A stretch of 36,317 bases of DNA from Prochlorococcus sp. AG-424-E20 (GCA_003213355.1 QCND01000007.1:1-36317), one strand, 5' to 3'; shown: positions 1 through 8,244, counted from the stretch's first letter. Notes: generated by a model from the sequence alone, not told the origin. Numbers and translations are program-made.

Positions 1-152
1 ATTAATTAGAGAGATATTTATCCAATGATTAGATCGATTGATGACTCTAATAAGTATAAATAGCCCGAACACGAGTGTGATTACCCATCCTTGATATTTT
101 TCTTTCAAGTTATATTTTTACTGATAATTATCACATCAACAAATCCCTTTTC

Positions 153-434
153 ATGAGTCGCGAACCTGATGATTCACAAATACTTATCAGCAAGTACAGG
201 AGTATGAATATTGAAGAATTAGAAGCAAATATCAATAACTGGGATAATGAGAATAATTTCCCCACTCAAACAAAAAGCCTTAATATTGCTAAAAACGAAC
301 TGGAAGCCAAATACAAAGACAGACAAAAACAAATAGAGCTTTTAACTAAATCTCTTACTTCTTCTTCACGAGCTGGGAGATGGCTTTCTAGTACTAAAGC
401 AGTTATTGAACAGCTTCTAAAATTCAAGAATTAA
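153..434 (+). CDS. hypothetical protein (93 aa)
   Basis: ORF from track; charged helical composition, no recognised domain. Confidence 0.6.
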   Translation: MSREPDDSQILISKYRSMNIEELEANINNWDNENNFPTQTKSLNIAKNELEAKYKDRQKQIELLTKSLTSSSRAGRWLSSTKAVIEQLLKFKN

Positions 435-522
435 AAGCTATAGCAGCTTTTTAGCTAACGATGGGGAAGATCGGTACTCTTAAGAACGTTATTCCTTCAA
501 CTGTCAAGATTTGGTTTATTAG

Positions 523-945
523 CTATTCCCACGTTGAAAGATCCGTAGTTCCTTGAGATCTTTGCATCCATGAAATTTTCCATTTGCCATCAATTTTCTT
601 AAAAATTAATGAATAAGTAGATAAATCATTATTTAGGTCACCTTTGTAGCTAAATGCTTCTTTCAAGGTAAACGCAGCAAATCCCCAGTCCGAATTAGAT
701 TCTAATCGATGAATCTTGACTAATTCGGAAAGTTCAATAATCAAATCTGCATTTTCATACATTCCTGCAAGACCCTCTGCGGTTATGGGGTTACCACTTG
801 GTCTGATAGCCAAGAAGTTATTCGTGGTGTTGGCTGGTAAAAATGTTTTGTTTTGAGCCCTGTCTGTAAAACCTTGTATAAGAGCCACTAGCTGCTGTGA
901 ATCAGAAGACAATTTTCTAAAATATACATACTCAAAGCATCTCAC
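523..945 (-). CDS. SnoaL/NTF2-like (ketosteroid isomerase-type) domain protein
   Basis: ORF; C-terminal pattern ...YSLIFKKIDGKWKISWMQRS typical of SnoaL/DUF4440-like folds. Confidence 0.6.
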   Translation of the reverse strand: MRCFEYVYFRKLSSDSQQLVALIQGFTDRAQNKTFLPANTTNNFLAIRPSGNPITAEGLAGMYENADLIIELSELVKIHRLESNSDWGFAAFTLKEAFSYKGDLNNDLSTYSLIFKKIDGKWKISWMQRSQGTTDLSTWE

Positions 946-1219
946 AATTAACTTAATCAGGATGTGTCATTTGATGTATTTGAACAAATAGAAAGTGAAT
1001 TTACGATTGAATAAAAGAACTAACAAAAGTCTCTGGCAGGAGCGACCAACCATCCATCTGTCGTTGGTAATGCTTCTCTTACTAGTTGACTCATTTTTCT
1101 AATTAAAGAAGAAAAAACTGCTCACTAGTGGCTTATTTAACGTTCGCGAAAGGGATTTGACTGGCACAAATATACTAATTAAATCTAGGTAGCCAAGTCA
1201 CTTATTTTTCACATTAAAG

Positions 1220-1245
1220 AAGGGGTTAGATTTTGATCACCCCTT
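1220..1245. terminator. weak hairpin AAGGGGT...ACCCCTT followed by TTTT
   Basis: inverted repeat 1220-1226 / 1239-1245. Confidence 0.3.
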
Positions 1246-1617
1246 TTGAGTTCAGCGCTTTTGTATCCATCTGAACTTTCCACTCTGACTAAGCCAACAT
1301 CTACTGAATCAGAAGTGCTAGAACTCCTAATTCATTTCTAACAAATCTAGATCATGTGAACATTAGAAAAACCCATGTTTCACCCACAACCCAATAATCT
1401 TTATGCTTTCTGAGGATTAGCTTGAGAAGGTCGATAATCATTCTTTTTACCTCAATATTTCAACTGAAAGTAATAAGGAACAAGGTGTGGAAGTGTTCCA
1501 AGTGAGATTAAAAGGACAGAAAACCAAAGAAAGATCGATGAAAGAGTATTCGATCCATTGGACTTGAAACTACGCGTTGCTTGCATAATTAGACCTCGCT
1601 GTTAGTTCAATGTTTTT

Positions 1618-1803
1618 TTAGTAGTCCATTGAGCAGTTGCCAAACTGCAAGCATTCATTCGCGTAATCGACTTCATCAAAATCAGTTTCATAATTAGAAA
1701 CGAGGTCGCACCAATCGTTCCCTTGCATAGGAACTCCACAAGATTTCGAGAATGTTTCTTTTACGTCTTCGATTGCATGTTTAAAAGGATTACCGCATGA
1801 CAT
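1618..1803 (-). CDS. small Cys-containing hypothetical protein (61 aa, 5 Cys)
   Basis: ORF MSCGNPFKHAIEDVKETFSKSCGVPMQGNDWC...; non-random composition. Confidence 0.6.
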   Translation of the reverse strand: MSCGNPFKHAIEDVKETFSKSCGVPMQGNDWCDLVSNYETDFDEVDYANECLQFGNCSMDY

Positions 1804-1822
1804 GGTTAGACCTCCAAATAGT

Positions 1823-1885
1823 GCCTTGATTTATATCTACTCCTCCTAATTCAAAAAATCTATAGGACAAAAACCCTAAAGTATT
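1823..1885 (+). pseudogene. decayed partial copy of the small ORF at 2055 (LDLYLLLLIQKIY vs LDLYLLPLIKNIY)
   Basis: shared DNA CTTGATTTATATCTACT and further similarity at 1823-1885 and 2059-2115, with preserved amino-acid similarity. Confidence 0.45.
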
Positions 1886-1909
1886 AACTCTGATTACCCT
1901 GCAAAGAAA

Positions 1910-1935
1910 AAATCCCTGAAACTAATCAGGGATTT
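1910..1935. terminator. bidirectional rho-independent-like hairpin AAATCCCTGA/TCAGGGATTT
   Basis: perfect 10-bp inverted repeat with 6-nt loop, A-rich upstream. Confidence 0.65.
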
Positions 1936-1966
1936 AGGTTGTTCCGACCATTGCAGAGACCGCACG

Positions 1967-2026
1967 AAAGGTGACTCTATTCACATCAGGAGGTGTGAGA
2001 TGCCTTCTTAGAGTCAATGCACCTTT
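1967..2026 (+). ncRNA. candidate structured leader RNA upstream of small ORF
   Basis: AAAGGTGACTCTA (1967-1979) pairs with TAGAGTCAATGCACCTTT (2009-2026) with a small bulge; inner TCACA/TGTGA stem (1981-1985/1994-1998). Confidence 0.4.
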
Positions 2027-2054
2027 TCCCTTCTTTAATATCTTCGAGAGTGCT

Positions 2055-2201
2055 ATGACTCTTGATTTATATCTACTACCGCTCATCAAAAATATCTATG
2101 CAGAGAACCCAAATGTAGAAATACCTTGGTGTTCTCACCCCTATGAATTTCCGTTTATGAGGGGTAGAACAAGATCAGGAACAAAGCACTTCAATTTCTG
2201 A
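2055..2201 (+). CDS. small hypothetical protein MTLDLYLLPLIKNIYAENPNVEIPWCSHPYEFPF... (48 aa)
   Basis: internal ATG of track ORF 1971..2201; protein-level similarity to the decayed copy at 1823 supports coding. Confidence 0.45.
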   Translation: MTLDLYLLPLIKNIYAENPNVEIPWCSHPYEFPFMRGRTRSGTKHFNF

Positions 2202-2258
2202 GGTGATGGACTCGAAGGGGGAAAACAAATGCCCCCTTTCTTCATTCGAGGTATCTCT

Positions 2259-2429
2259 ATGACTAGAAAAAGAGACAAAATCAGGACAGCGATCATTGCT
2301 ACTCGACAATGGTTCACCAACCTTTTTACTAGTGAGGCAGATGCGTTAGTTGATGACTTCGGAAATAATCCACCACCACAGATAGGACCTCAACCTTATT
2401 CAGGAGATACTCACGAGAAAGGTGACTAA
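2259..2429 (+). CDS. small basic hypothetical protein MTRKRDKIRTAIIATRQWFTNLFTSEADALVDDFG...
   Basis: ORF; internal ATG at 2259 is more plausible than the start at 2229. Confidence 0.5.
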   Translation: MTRKRDKIRTAIIATRQWFTNLFTSEADALVDDFGNNPPPQIGPQPYSGDTHEKGD

Positions 2430-2452
2430 TTGAACTTCTTATAAATGGCATT

Positions 2453-2540
2453 AAAAAAAGGGACCCCGCTGCTTCAGCGACCTTGAGTCCCTCTTTTCAT
2501 TTACAGAACAAAATGTGTGAGGAGTTGAGTTGTTCTGCTT
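2453..2540 (-). ncRNA. Yfr1-motif small RNA candidate (ACTCCTCACAC in hairpin loop plus terminator)
   Basis: minus strand: stem CAGAACAA/TTGTTCTG (2504-2511/2530-2537), loop CTCAACTCCTCACACATT, then terminator GGGAC..CGCTGaagCAGCG..GTCCC (2460-2491) and T7. Confidence 0.55.
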
Positions 2541-2828
2541 TTTACTTTCTAATCAAATACACAAAGGGTTGGCATCAGAAGAAATTCCTAAGGACCAAAA
2601 GCAGGTAAATTCTTTTGATGCCTTTATTGTTGATAGAAGCAAACAATTCTCTAATATGTATAATTTTTGGGAGAAAAGACATGAGGAAGAAGAAGGATAA
2701 GTTCAATGTGACGCAGGGTATGACCCTTTTGCTGCTTAAAAAAATTTCATTACCTTCAAACCTAGTCTTTCAAATGATTCTCTTTATTACTAATCCAGGA
2801 AATAATATCGGATACAAGGATTAATAGG

Positions 2829-2925
2829 TACAAAAAAACCGCCCGTTCTGAACAAGGCGGTTTCTTTGTGAGATCATGAGCAAGTGTTTCCTTGTTTCCA
2901 CTGCGGAGGATCTCAACTCCTCACT
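2829..2925 (-). ncRNA. Yfr2-family small RNA candidate
   Basis: minus strand: GAGGAgttgagaTCCTC hairpin, then GCAGTGGAAACAAGGAAACACTTGC with two GGAAACA boxes (2881-2900), then terminator AAACCGCC..GGCGGTTTTTTT (2836-2863); -10-like TATTAT just upstream. Confidence 0.7.
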
Positions 2926-3185
2926 ATTAAATAATAAAATGATTAATACTAAATAAATCAACAAGCAGTAAAGTTTTTCAACTGTCACAGATCATAAGAA
3001 TTTAGAAAGTTTCGCTTCAGCTAGGACAATAAGCTTTATGTAACACGCTGAACACCGAGAATAGTACAATAGGCTTAAAATTATTCTGTAGTAAAACTAC
3101 CAAAAAACGTTCAACTCATCGAATGATGAGCCGCAGTTTGCCTCAAGCCAAGGAACGGGGACTTGAGCATATTTCGGAGAAAAAA

Positions 3186-3287
3186 ATGTCTTTAACCTAC
3201 AGAGGTCTTAAGTACAACCAGCAAAAAGTAGCTGTAGAAAAGCAGCATGTACAACTTACATATCGTGGTAAGTCTTACCAAAACTAG
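3186..3287 (+). CDS. DUF4278-type small protein MSLTYRGLKYNQQKVAVEKQHVQLTYRGKSYQN (33 aa)
   Basis: two LTYRGxxY repeats typical of cyanobacterial DUF4278; RBS-like cggag upstream; terminator downstream. Confidence 0.75.
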   Translation: MSLTYRGLKYNQQKVAVEKQHVQLTYRGKSYQN

Positions 3288-3307
3288 TAAGAATAACTAC
3301 ATCCAGC

Positions 3308-3332
3308 AAAAGCCCCCTTCAGGGGCTTTTTT
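3308..3332 (+). terminator. rho-independent terminator AAAGCCCCCTTCAGGGGCTTTTTT
   Basis: GC-rich hairpin plus poly-T. Confidence 0.8.
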
Positions 3333-3346
3333 AATTAATAAATTAC

Positions 3347-4093
3347 CTAATTAATATTTGATCTTCTGTGTAAATATATATTTATCATTGCCAAGATAAA
3401 TATTATTAAAAATGATATTATGAATAGAAAAAGATAATTTCCAGAAATCATATCTAATTCTCCATTTAATATTTTTTGTAAGAAATTTTTTAATCCAATA
3501 TCCTTTATTTTTCTTGCAGCAAAACCACTTGCTACAAAAGGTGAATCTGAGATTACAATGCTAAAAATCAAAGCAGGCATAAACCTTTTCCATGTTATTT
3601 TTGTCAGTCCTATTGCATAGCAAACAAAATCAAAAAAACCTGACATTAAAAGAGCTGTCATAAGAAAATAATTATTTTCCAGATAATCTTTGCTAATGCT
3701 TTCAACTCTTCGCATTTGTCTTGAACCAAGCAATCTACTAATATATCTTCTTCCTAATTTTCTAGCCAATAAAAATGATATAGAACAAGAGAAAAAATCA
3801 GCAAAGAATATAATTAATAGCCCCTGCGCAAAGCCAAACTGAAAACCAGCAGCAGCGGAAAATATTGTTCCGGGCAAAACTGGTATTATTATACTAATGG
3901 ATCTTAGTATAAATAATAAGAATATTAATATTAAGCTAAAAAAGTTATTTGCATTTAAACCGTTAACGCTTTCATAAAAGAAATCAGTAATGATATTAAC
4001 ATCGAAGGAAATAAGAGTAATACTTAAAATAAAAACGAAGAAAATTACTATTACATAACTAAAATATTTACTAATAATAAACTTGTTATTCAT
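3347..4093 (-). CDS. TVP38/TMEM64 (SNARE-associated, DedA-like) membrane protein
   Basis: multiple TM segments with VLPGTIFSAAAGFQFGFAQGLL...LLARKLGRRYI signature. Confidence 0.75.
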   Translation of the reverse strand: MNNKFIISKYFSYVIVIFFVFILSITLISFDVNIITDFFYESVNGLNANNFFSLILIFLLFILRSISIIIPVLPGTIFSAAAGFQFGFAQGLLIIFFADFFSCSISFLLARKLGRRYISRLLGSRQMRRVESISKDYLENNYFLMTALLMSGFFDFVCYAIGLTKITWKRFMPALIFSIVISDSPFVASGFAARKIKDIGLKNFLQKILNGELDMISGNYLFLFIISFLIIFILAMINIYLHRRSNIN

Positions 4094-4168
4094 AAAATAT
4101 TTTTATTAGAATAAAATTCTATCTTAAATTTATAGCAATGAAATCCTTAAAAATCTATAAAAGACTTA

Positions 4169-4492
4169 CTAGTTATGTTCAAACTTTAGACTGCACATTG
4201 TATTAGCCTCTGCTAAAGGCATTTCTCCGGAGTTCCATTTCTCATATACACATGCATAAAAAGGCTCATTTAAACTACTCAAATCATTTTTTTGATCTAT
4301 TAATTCTCTTAGATATTTTGCTTTCGCTCTGAGATATTCTTTTCTATATAACCAGTACATCACCTCGGCAACACCTACAAAAGCCAAAGAGAATAGAAAA
4401 ACTAATAACAAATAATTAATCAATCTTTCACTTGTAAGGATTGTTATTTTAGGCCCGATATACAAAAAAAGTAACTCGTAAATAATACTCAA
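4169..4492 (-). CDS. hypothetical membrane protein
   Basis: ORF with a TM segment. Confidence 0.55.
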   Translation of the reverse strand: MSIIYELLFLYIGPKITILTSERLINYLLLVFLFSLAFVGVAEVMYWLYRKEYLRAKAKYLRELIDQKNDLSSLNEPFYACVYEKWNSGEMPLAEANTMCSLKFEHN

Positions 4493-4701
4493 AGCCCTCT
4501 CTCTTCTTTTTTACTGAGAATATCGATTACTGTTTTTGACAGTTATCATTATCAATCTTATCAAGAATCAAGAAAAACACTGCGGCTGTTCAAGATACAG
4601 AAGCCAAAAGCAAAGTCAAAATACTTGCAGGACTATCTTCTATGACCTTAGCCTCAACTGATGATTTATTTTGTTAGAAGGACTGAAATTCTTAATGAAC
4701 A

Positions 4702-6081
4702 ATGTCATTAGAAAGTTTCGTACTTAATCAATTACAAGATCTAGTTCAATCTGGCAAAACAAGAAATGAGAAATGGAGAAGAGCACAGCTTAACTCCTTA
4801 TCAAATTTATTAGAAAACCATCAGAAAGAAATCTTAAAAGCCTTAAGTCAAGATTTAGGAAAGCCAGCTACAGAAGCGTTCTTTGAGATTATTGCTGTCA
4901 AACAAGAAATAAAACTGGCGCAGAAAAATTTATCTAATTGGATGAAAACGAGGCGAATCAATGTGCCTTTCTCTCTTAAACCAGCACAAGCATTCGTACA
5001 GCCAGATCCGTTAGGCTGCATTTTGATAATTGGTCCATGGAATTATCCTTTTTCACTTACCCTTCAACCACTAGTAGGAGCATTAGCCGCTGGTAACACT
5101 GCGGTTTTAAAGCCATCAGAGAATGCCCCTAACGTTTCAAATTTGATAAAAGAACTTATAGAAGAATATTTTCCACCAGAGATCGTGCAAGTTTTTGAAG
5201 GAGATGGAAATATAGCTGCTGAGTTAATGAATCGACAATTTGATCACGTCTTTTTTACAGGTGGAGAAAGTATAGGCAAAAAAGTAATGGAAGCCGCCTC
5301 AAAAAACCTCACTCCAGTAACTTTAGAACTTGGTGGCAAAAGCCCTGCTGTTGTTATCGATGGTGCCAATCTAGAAGTAACTGCAAAGAGAGTTATATGG
5401 GGGAAAAGTCTGAACGCTGGTCAAACATGTATTGCTCCTGATCATTTACTAGTTGAACATAAACTTTTTGATTCATTAATTTCTAATTTAATAAATTCGA
5501 TTAATGATTTTTACGGAAATACGCCTTTAGCTTCAGAACATCTGGGGAGCATTATCAATGAAAAGCAATTTAATAGACTTAATAATCTACTAACACAAGC
5601 TAAAAAGAATAACCAGATAATTTATGGAGGAGATAGCAATGAAGAAGACAAAAGAATTAGCCCTACACTGATCAAAATTGATAATAGAAATGATCCACTT
5701 ATGAAGGAAGAACTTTTCGGCCCCTTGCTGCCAATTTTGAGTATTAAAAATCTCGACCAAGCAATTTCAGATTTCAAGTTATTGCCTAAACCCCTTGCTC
5801 TATATCTTTTTGGAGGGGGTGAGAGAGAACAAACGAAAGTACTCTCAATGACCTCATCAGGAGGTGTTTGTTTTAATGATGTTGTTCTACAAGCAGGGAT
5901 TCCTGAACTGCCTTTTGGTGGTGTCGGAACAAGTGGCATGGGAAAATACCACGGCAAAGCAGGTTTTGATAACTTTACTCATTATAAGTCAGTCCTAAAA
6001 AGACCTTTTTGGTTAGATCTAAACTTCAGATACCCTCCATATAAGTTAGATTTGTCTTTACTTAATAAATTAATAGGTTAA
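4702..6081 (+). CDS. aldehyde dehydrogenase family protein
   Basis: GPWNYPFSLTLQPLVGALAAGNTAVLKPSE, FTGGESIGKKVMEAA, VTLELGGKSP, GQTCIAPD motifs. Confidence 0.93.
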   Translation: MSLESFVLNQLQDLVQSGKTRNEKWRRAQLNSLSNLLENHQKEILKALSQDLGKPATEAFFEIIAVKQEIKLAQKNLSNWMKTRRINVPFSLKPAQAFVQPDPLGCILIIGPWNYPFSLTLQPLVGALAAGNTAVLKPSENAPNVSNLIKELIEEYFPPEIVQVFEGDGNIAAELMNRQFDHVFFTGGESIGKKVMEAASKNLTPVTLELGGKSPAVVIDGANLEVTAKRVIWGKSLNAGQTCIAPDHLLVEHKLFDSLISNLINSINDFYGNTPLASEHLGSIINEKQFNRLNNLLTQAKKNNQIIYGGDSNEEDKRISPTLIKIDNRNDPLMKEELFGPLLPILSIKNLDQAISDFKLLPKPLALYLFGGGEREQTKVLSMTSSGGVCFNDVVLQAGIPELPFGGVGTSGMGKYHGKAGFDNFTHYKSVLKRPFWLDLNFRYPPYKLDLSLLNKLIG

Positions 6082-6126
6082 AGTAACTTCAATATCTATA
6101 AAATAGATAATCAATTCAGGATTGAG

Positions 6127-6987
6127 ATGATCATAAAGATAAAAGCACCTATAGTTTTATTTTATATAAATATCATTATCTTTATCTTACCAATATTTAC
6201 CTTAAAAGTTAATTCAGAAACAAAAATTATCGCAAAAAGCGGAGATACCCTTTTAAAAATATCCAATCAATATGGAGTTTCCTTGAAACAACTAATGTAT
6301 AAAAACAATTTCAATGATGCGACAAAAATAATAGAAGGTAAAGTCATAATTATACCTGATATAGATATTAATAAATACAAGAATAATGAATACCTAACTT
6401 ATAAAGTTATAAAAGGAGATACTCTTTACAAGATAGCAAGGGATCACAACGTAAGTCTAAATGATATTATTTCCATAAATAACCTACAAAATGATTCTTA
6501 TCTTAAACTTAATCAGATTATCTTATTGCCAAAGGGAGCTACACCTAAGGAAATAATTAGTATAGAAAATATTAAAGTAGCCAGTAAAAAAGTTTTTTAT
6601 CATCAAACTGCTAAGACAGAAGATCTTTCAACCATCGCATATGTGCACAAAATCCCAATAGAACAAGTTAAGACTTTGAATAAATTAAATGACCCTATAA
6701 AAATCAAACCTAATATCAAATTAAAATTAAGAAAATATAAACCTTCAAAATGGATAAAATATGGATCATTAATAGTCGATTGGTCAGATTGGACATATTT
6801 TGATGGCAACTATATTGCTCAATCAAAAACAAAAAAAAACAAAGCTTTCTATTTAGCTCTTAGCTGCAAAAAAAGAGCATTAAACAATACATTAAACAAT
6901 TCTTACTGGACAAGTTGGTATTTCCCTGAAACTGATTTTGAATTTAAATTAATTAATGATTTTTGTGACCAGGATTTTAATTTTTAA
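6127..6987 (+). CDS. LysM-repeat protein with signal peptide
   Basis: two to three LysM repeats (AKSGDTLLKISNQYGVSLKQLMYKNN; YKVIKGDTLYKIARDHNVSLNDIISINNL). Confidence 0.88.
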   Translation: MIIKIKAPIVLFYINIIIFILPIFTLKVNSETKIIAKSGDTLLKISNQYGVSLKQLMYKNNFNDATKIIEGKVIIIPDIDINKYKNNEYLTYKVIKGDTLYKIARDHNVSLNDIISINNLQNDSYLKLNQIILLPKGATPKEIISIENIKVASKKVFYHQTAKTEDLSTIAYVHKIPIEQVKTLNKLNDPIKIKPNIKLKLRKYKPSKWIKYGSLIVDWSDWTYFDGNYIAQSKTKKNKAFYLALSCKKRALNNTLNNSYWTSWYFPETDFEFKLINDFCDQDFNF

Positions 6988-6988
6988 A

Positions 6989-8038
6989 TTATTTGTTTAT
7001 TTCAAGAGGTGGAGGTTCTAACCTTTCAGAGTCTTCCTCAACAAGTTGTAATCTCAACCTTTTTCCACCTGAAAGCTCTCCAAGAGAAACTCTTATTGTT
7101 GAACCAGTTAGCGTTTGAAGGGTGTCTAAAAGCTCTCTTAAATATGGTGTGCTACTTCCAGACTCGACCCATAGTCTCTCTTGCAAGCCTTCTAATCTTT
7201 TCCAAGCAGAATGAAACTTCAAAATAGAACTCTCTATAGTTTTTGCTTGTCCAAAAGCATCTGAAAGTAATCCTAAGGAATCCAACCTGAGAGCTTCTTG
7301 AGTAGCTTTATCTAAATTTAAATTCTTATTTTGAAAAGCCCTTAATGCTAAAGATGCATCTAAAGACTTGCCCATCCATTTAGCAGTATTCGTCATGTCT
7401 TTTACTGAATCTATTTCAGGATTTTCTCTTAAAGTTTCGCAGATTTCTTCCTGCTGAATAGGCGTCAACTTGGATAATTCTCTTACTAATGGCGCTACAA
7501 ACTTGGCTGGCAATAAATTAGATTGTGTTTTTTCTCTAATTTCATCAGGCAAAAGATTGCTGGTTGCGGCCATGAATTGATCAGTTAAGCTTTTTACTTG
7601 TCTTCTTGTTATGTCCCTCCCTTCATTCGCAGCTTCAGAAATCATATATTGAATCTCAGGCTCAGCTTGTGCTGTTTCTATAAAAGCTCTTTTAGAAAAA
7701 TTATTTACACTAGATTCTTCAAGAATTCCATCAACCACAAGATTATCGGAGGAATCAGCAAGTTGGATAAGAGAATAGGCTTTACTTTTACTAATTTCCA
7801 TCTCCCTAAGCCACTGTAAAAAGCCTGTACCTCTTCCATCCCCACCTCTCTTTTCTCTATCTCTTACAACACGTAAAATTCTTCCTCGCCAAATTTCTGT
7901 TTGCAAATCAAACTGCTCACATATTGACCAAGCATTCTCTAATCTCTTGATGAAATCAATATTGCTTAAATCATCTTGATTAGGGTCAGGCAAATCAAAA
8001 CTAAGAGAAGAGGGGTCTAAAGATGGCTGTGGTATCAC
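6989..8038 (-). CDS. hypothetical protein with possible HTH segment (349 aa)
   Basis: long ORF; WLREMEISKSKAYSLIQLADSS resembles a DNA-binding HTH (DUF3102/ParB-like only by eye). Confidence 0.75.
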   Translation of the reverse strand: MIPQPSLDPSSLSFDLPDPNQDDLSNIDFIKRLENAWSICEQFDLQTEIWRGRILRVVRDREKRGGDGRGTGFLQWLREMEISKSKAYSLIQLADSSDNLVVDGILEESSVNNFSKRAFIETAQAEPEIQYMISEAANEGRDITRRQVKSLTDQFMAATSNLLPDEIREKTQSNLLPAKFVAPLVRELSKLTPIQQEEICETLRENPEIDSVKDMTNTAKWMGKSLDASLALRAFQNKNLNLDKATQEALRLDSLGLLSDAFGQAKTIESSILKFHSAWKRLEGLQERLWVESGSSTPYLRELLDTLQTLTGSTIRVSLGELSGGKRLRLQLVEEDSERLEPPPLEINK

Positions 8039-8244
8039 AAAAAATAAAATCTTTAAAGGATTAACATTTCAAAGCTAATTGAAAATTCCCCCAGAAATCA
8101 ATATGAATTATTTATGGCTGTAAGTAAAAAATCTTTCAAAAGGTTTCTAATTATTTAAGATGCCAGCGACAGTCTGTGACACATCTACAAATATCTCCTG
8201 TTTTGATAGATAATAGTGGTATTAAAGTCATTTAGGTTAGTCAG

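Noticed and set aside
2615-2824. Plus-strand ORF between the two sRNA candidates
   Set aside because: Weak composition, no clear RBS and no recognised similarity; cannot be supported without conservation data
4560-4679. Open frame ...IKKNTAAVQDTEAKSKVKILAGLSSMTLASTDDLFC* upstream of the aldehyde dehydrogenase
   Set aside because: Protein-like composition but no start codon after the preceding TGA; possible decayed gene, too weak to call
5622-5957. Antisense ORF in the aldehyde dehydrogenase gene
   Set aside because: Shadow ORF opposite a strongly supported coding frame
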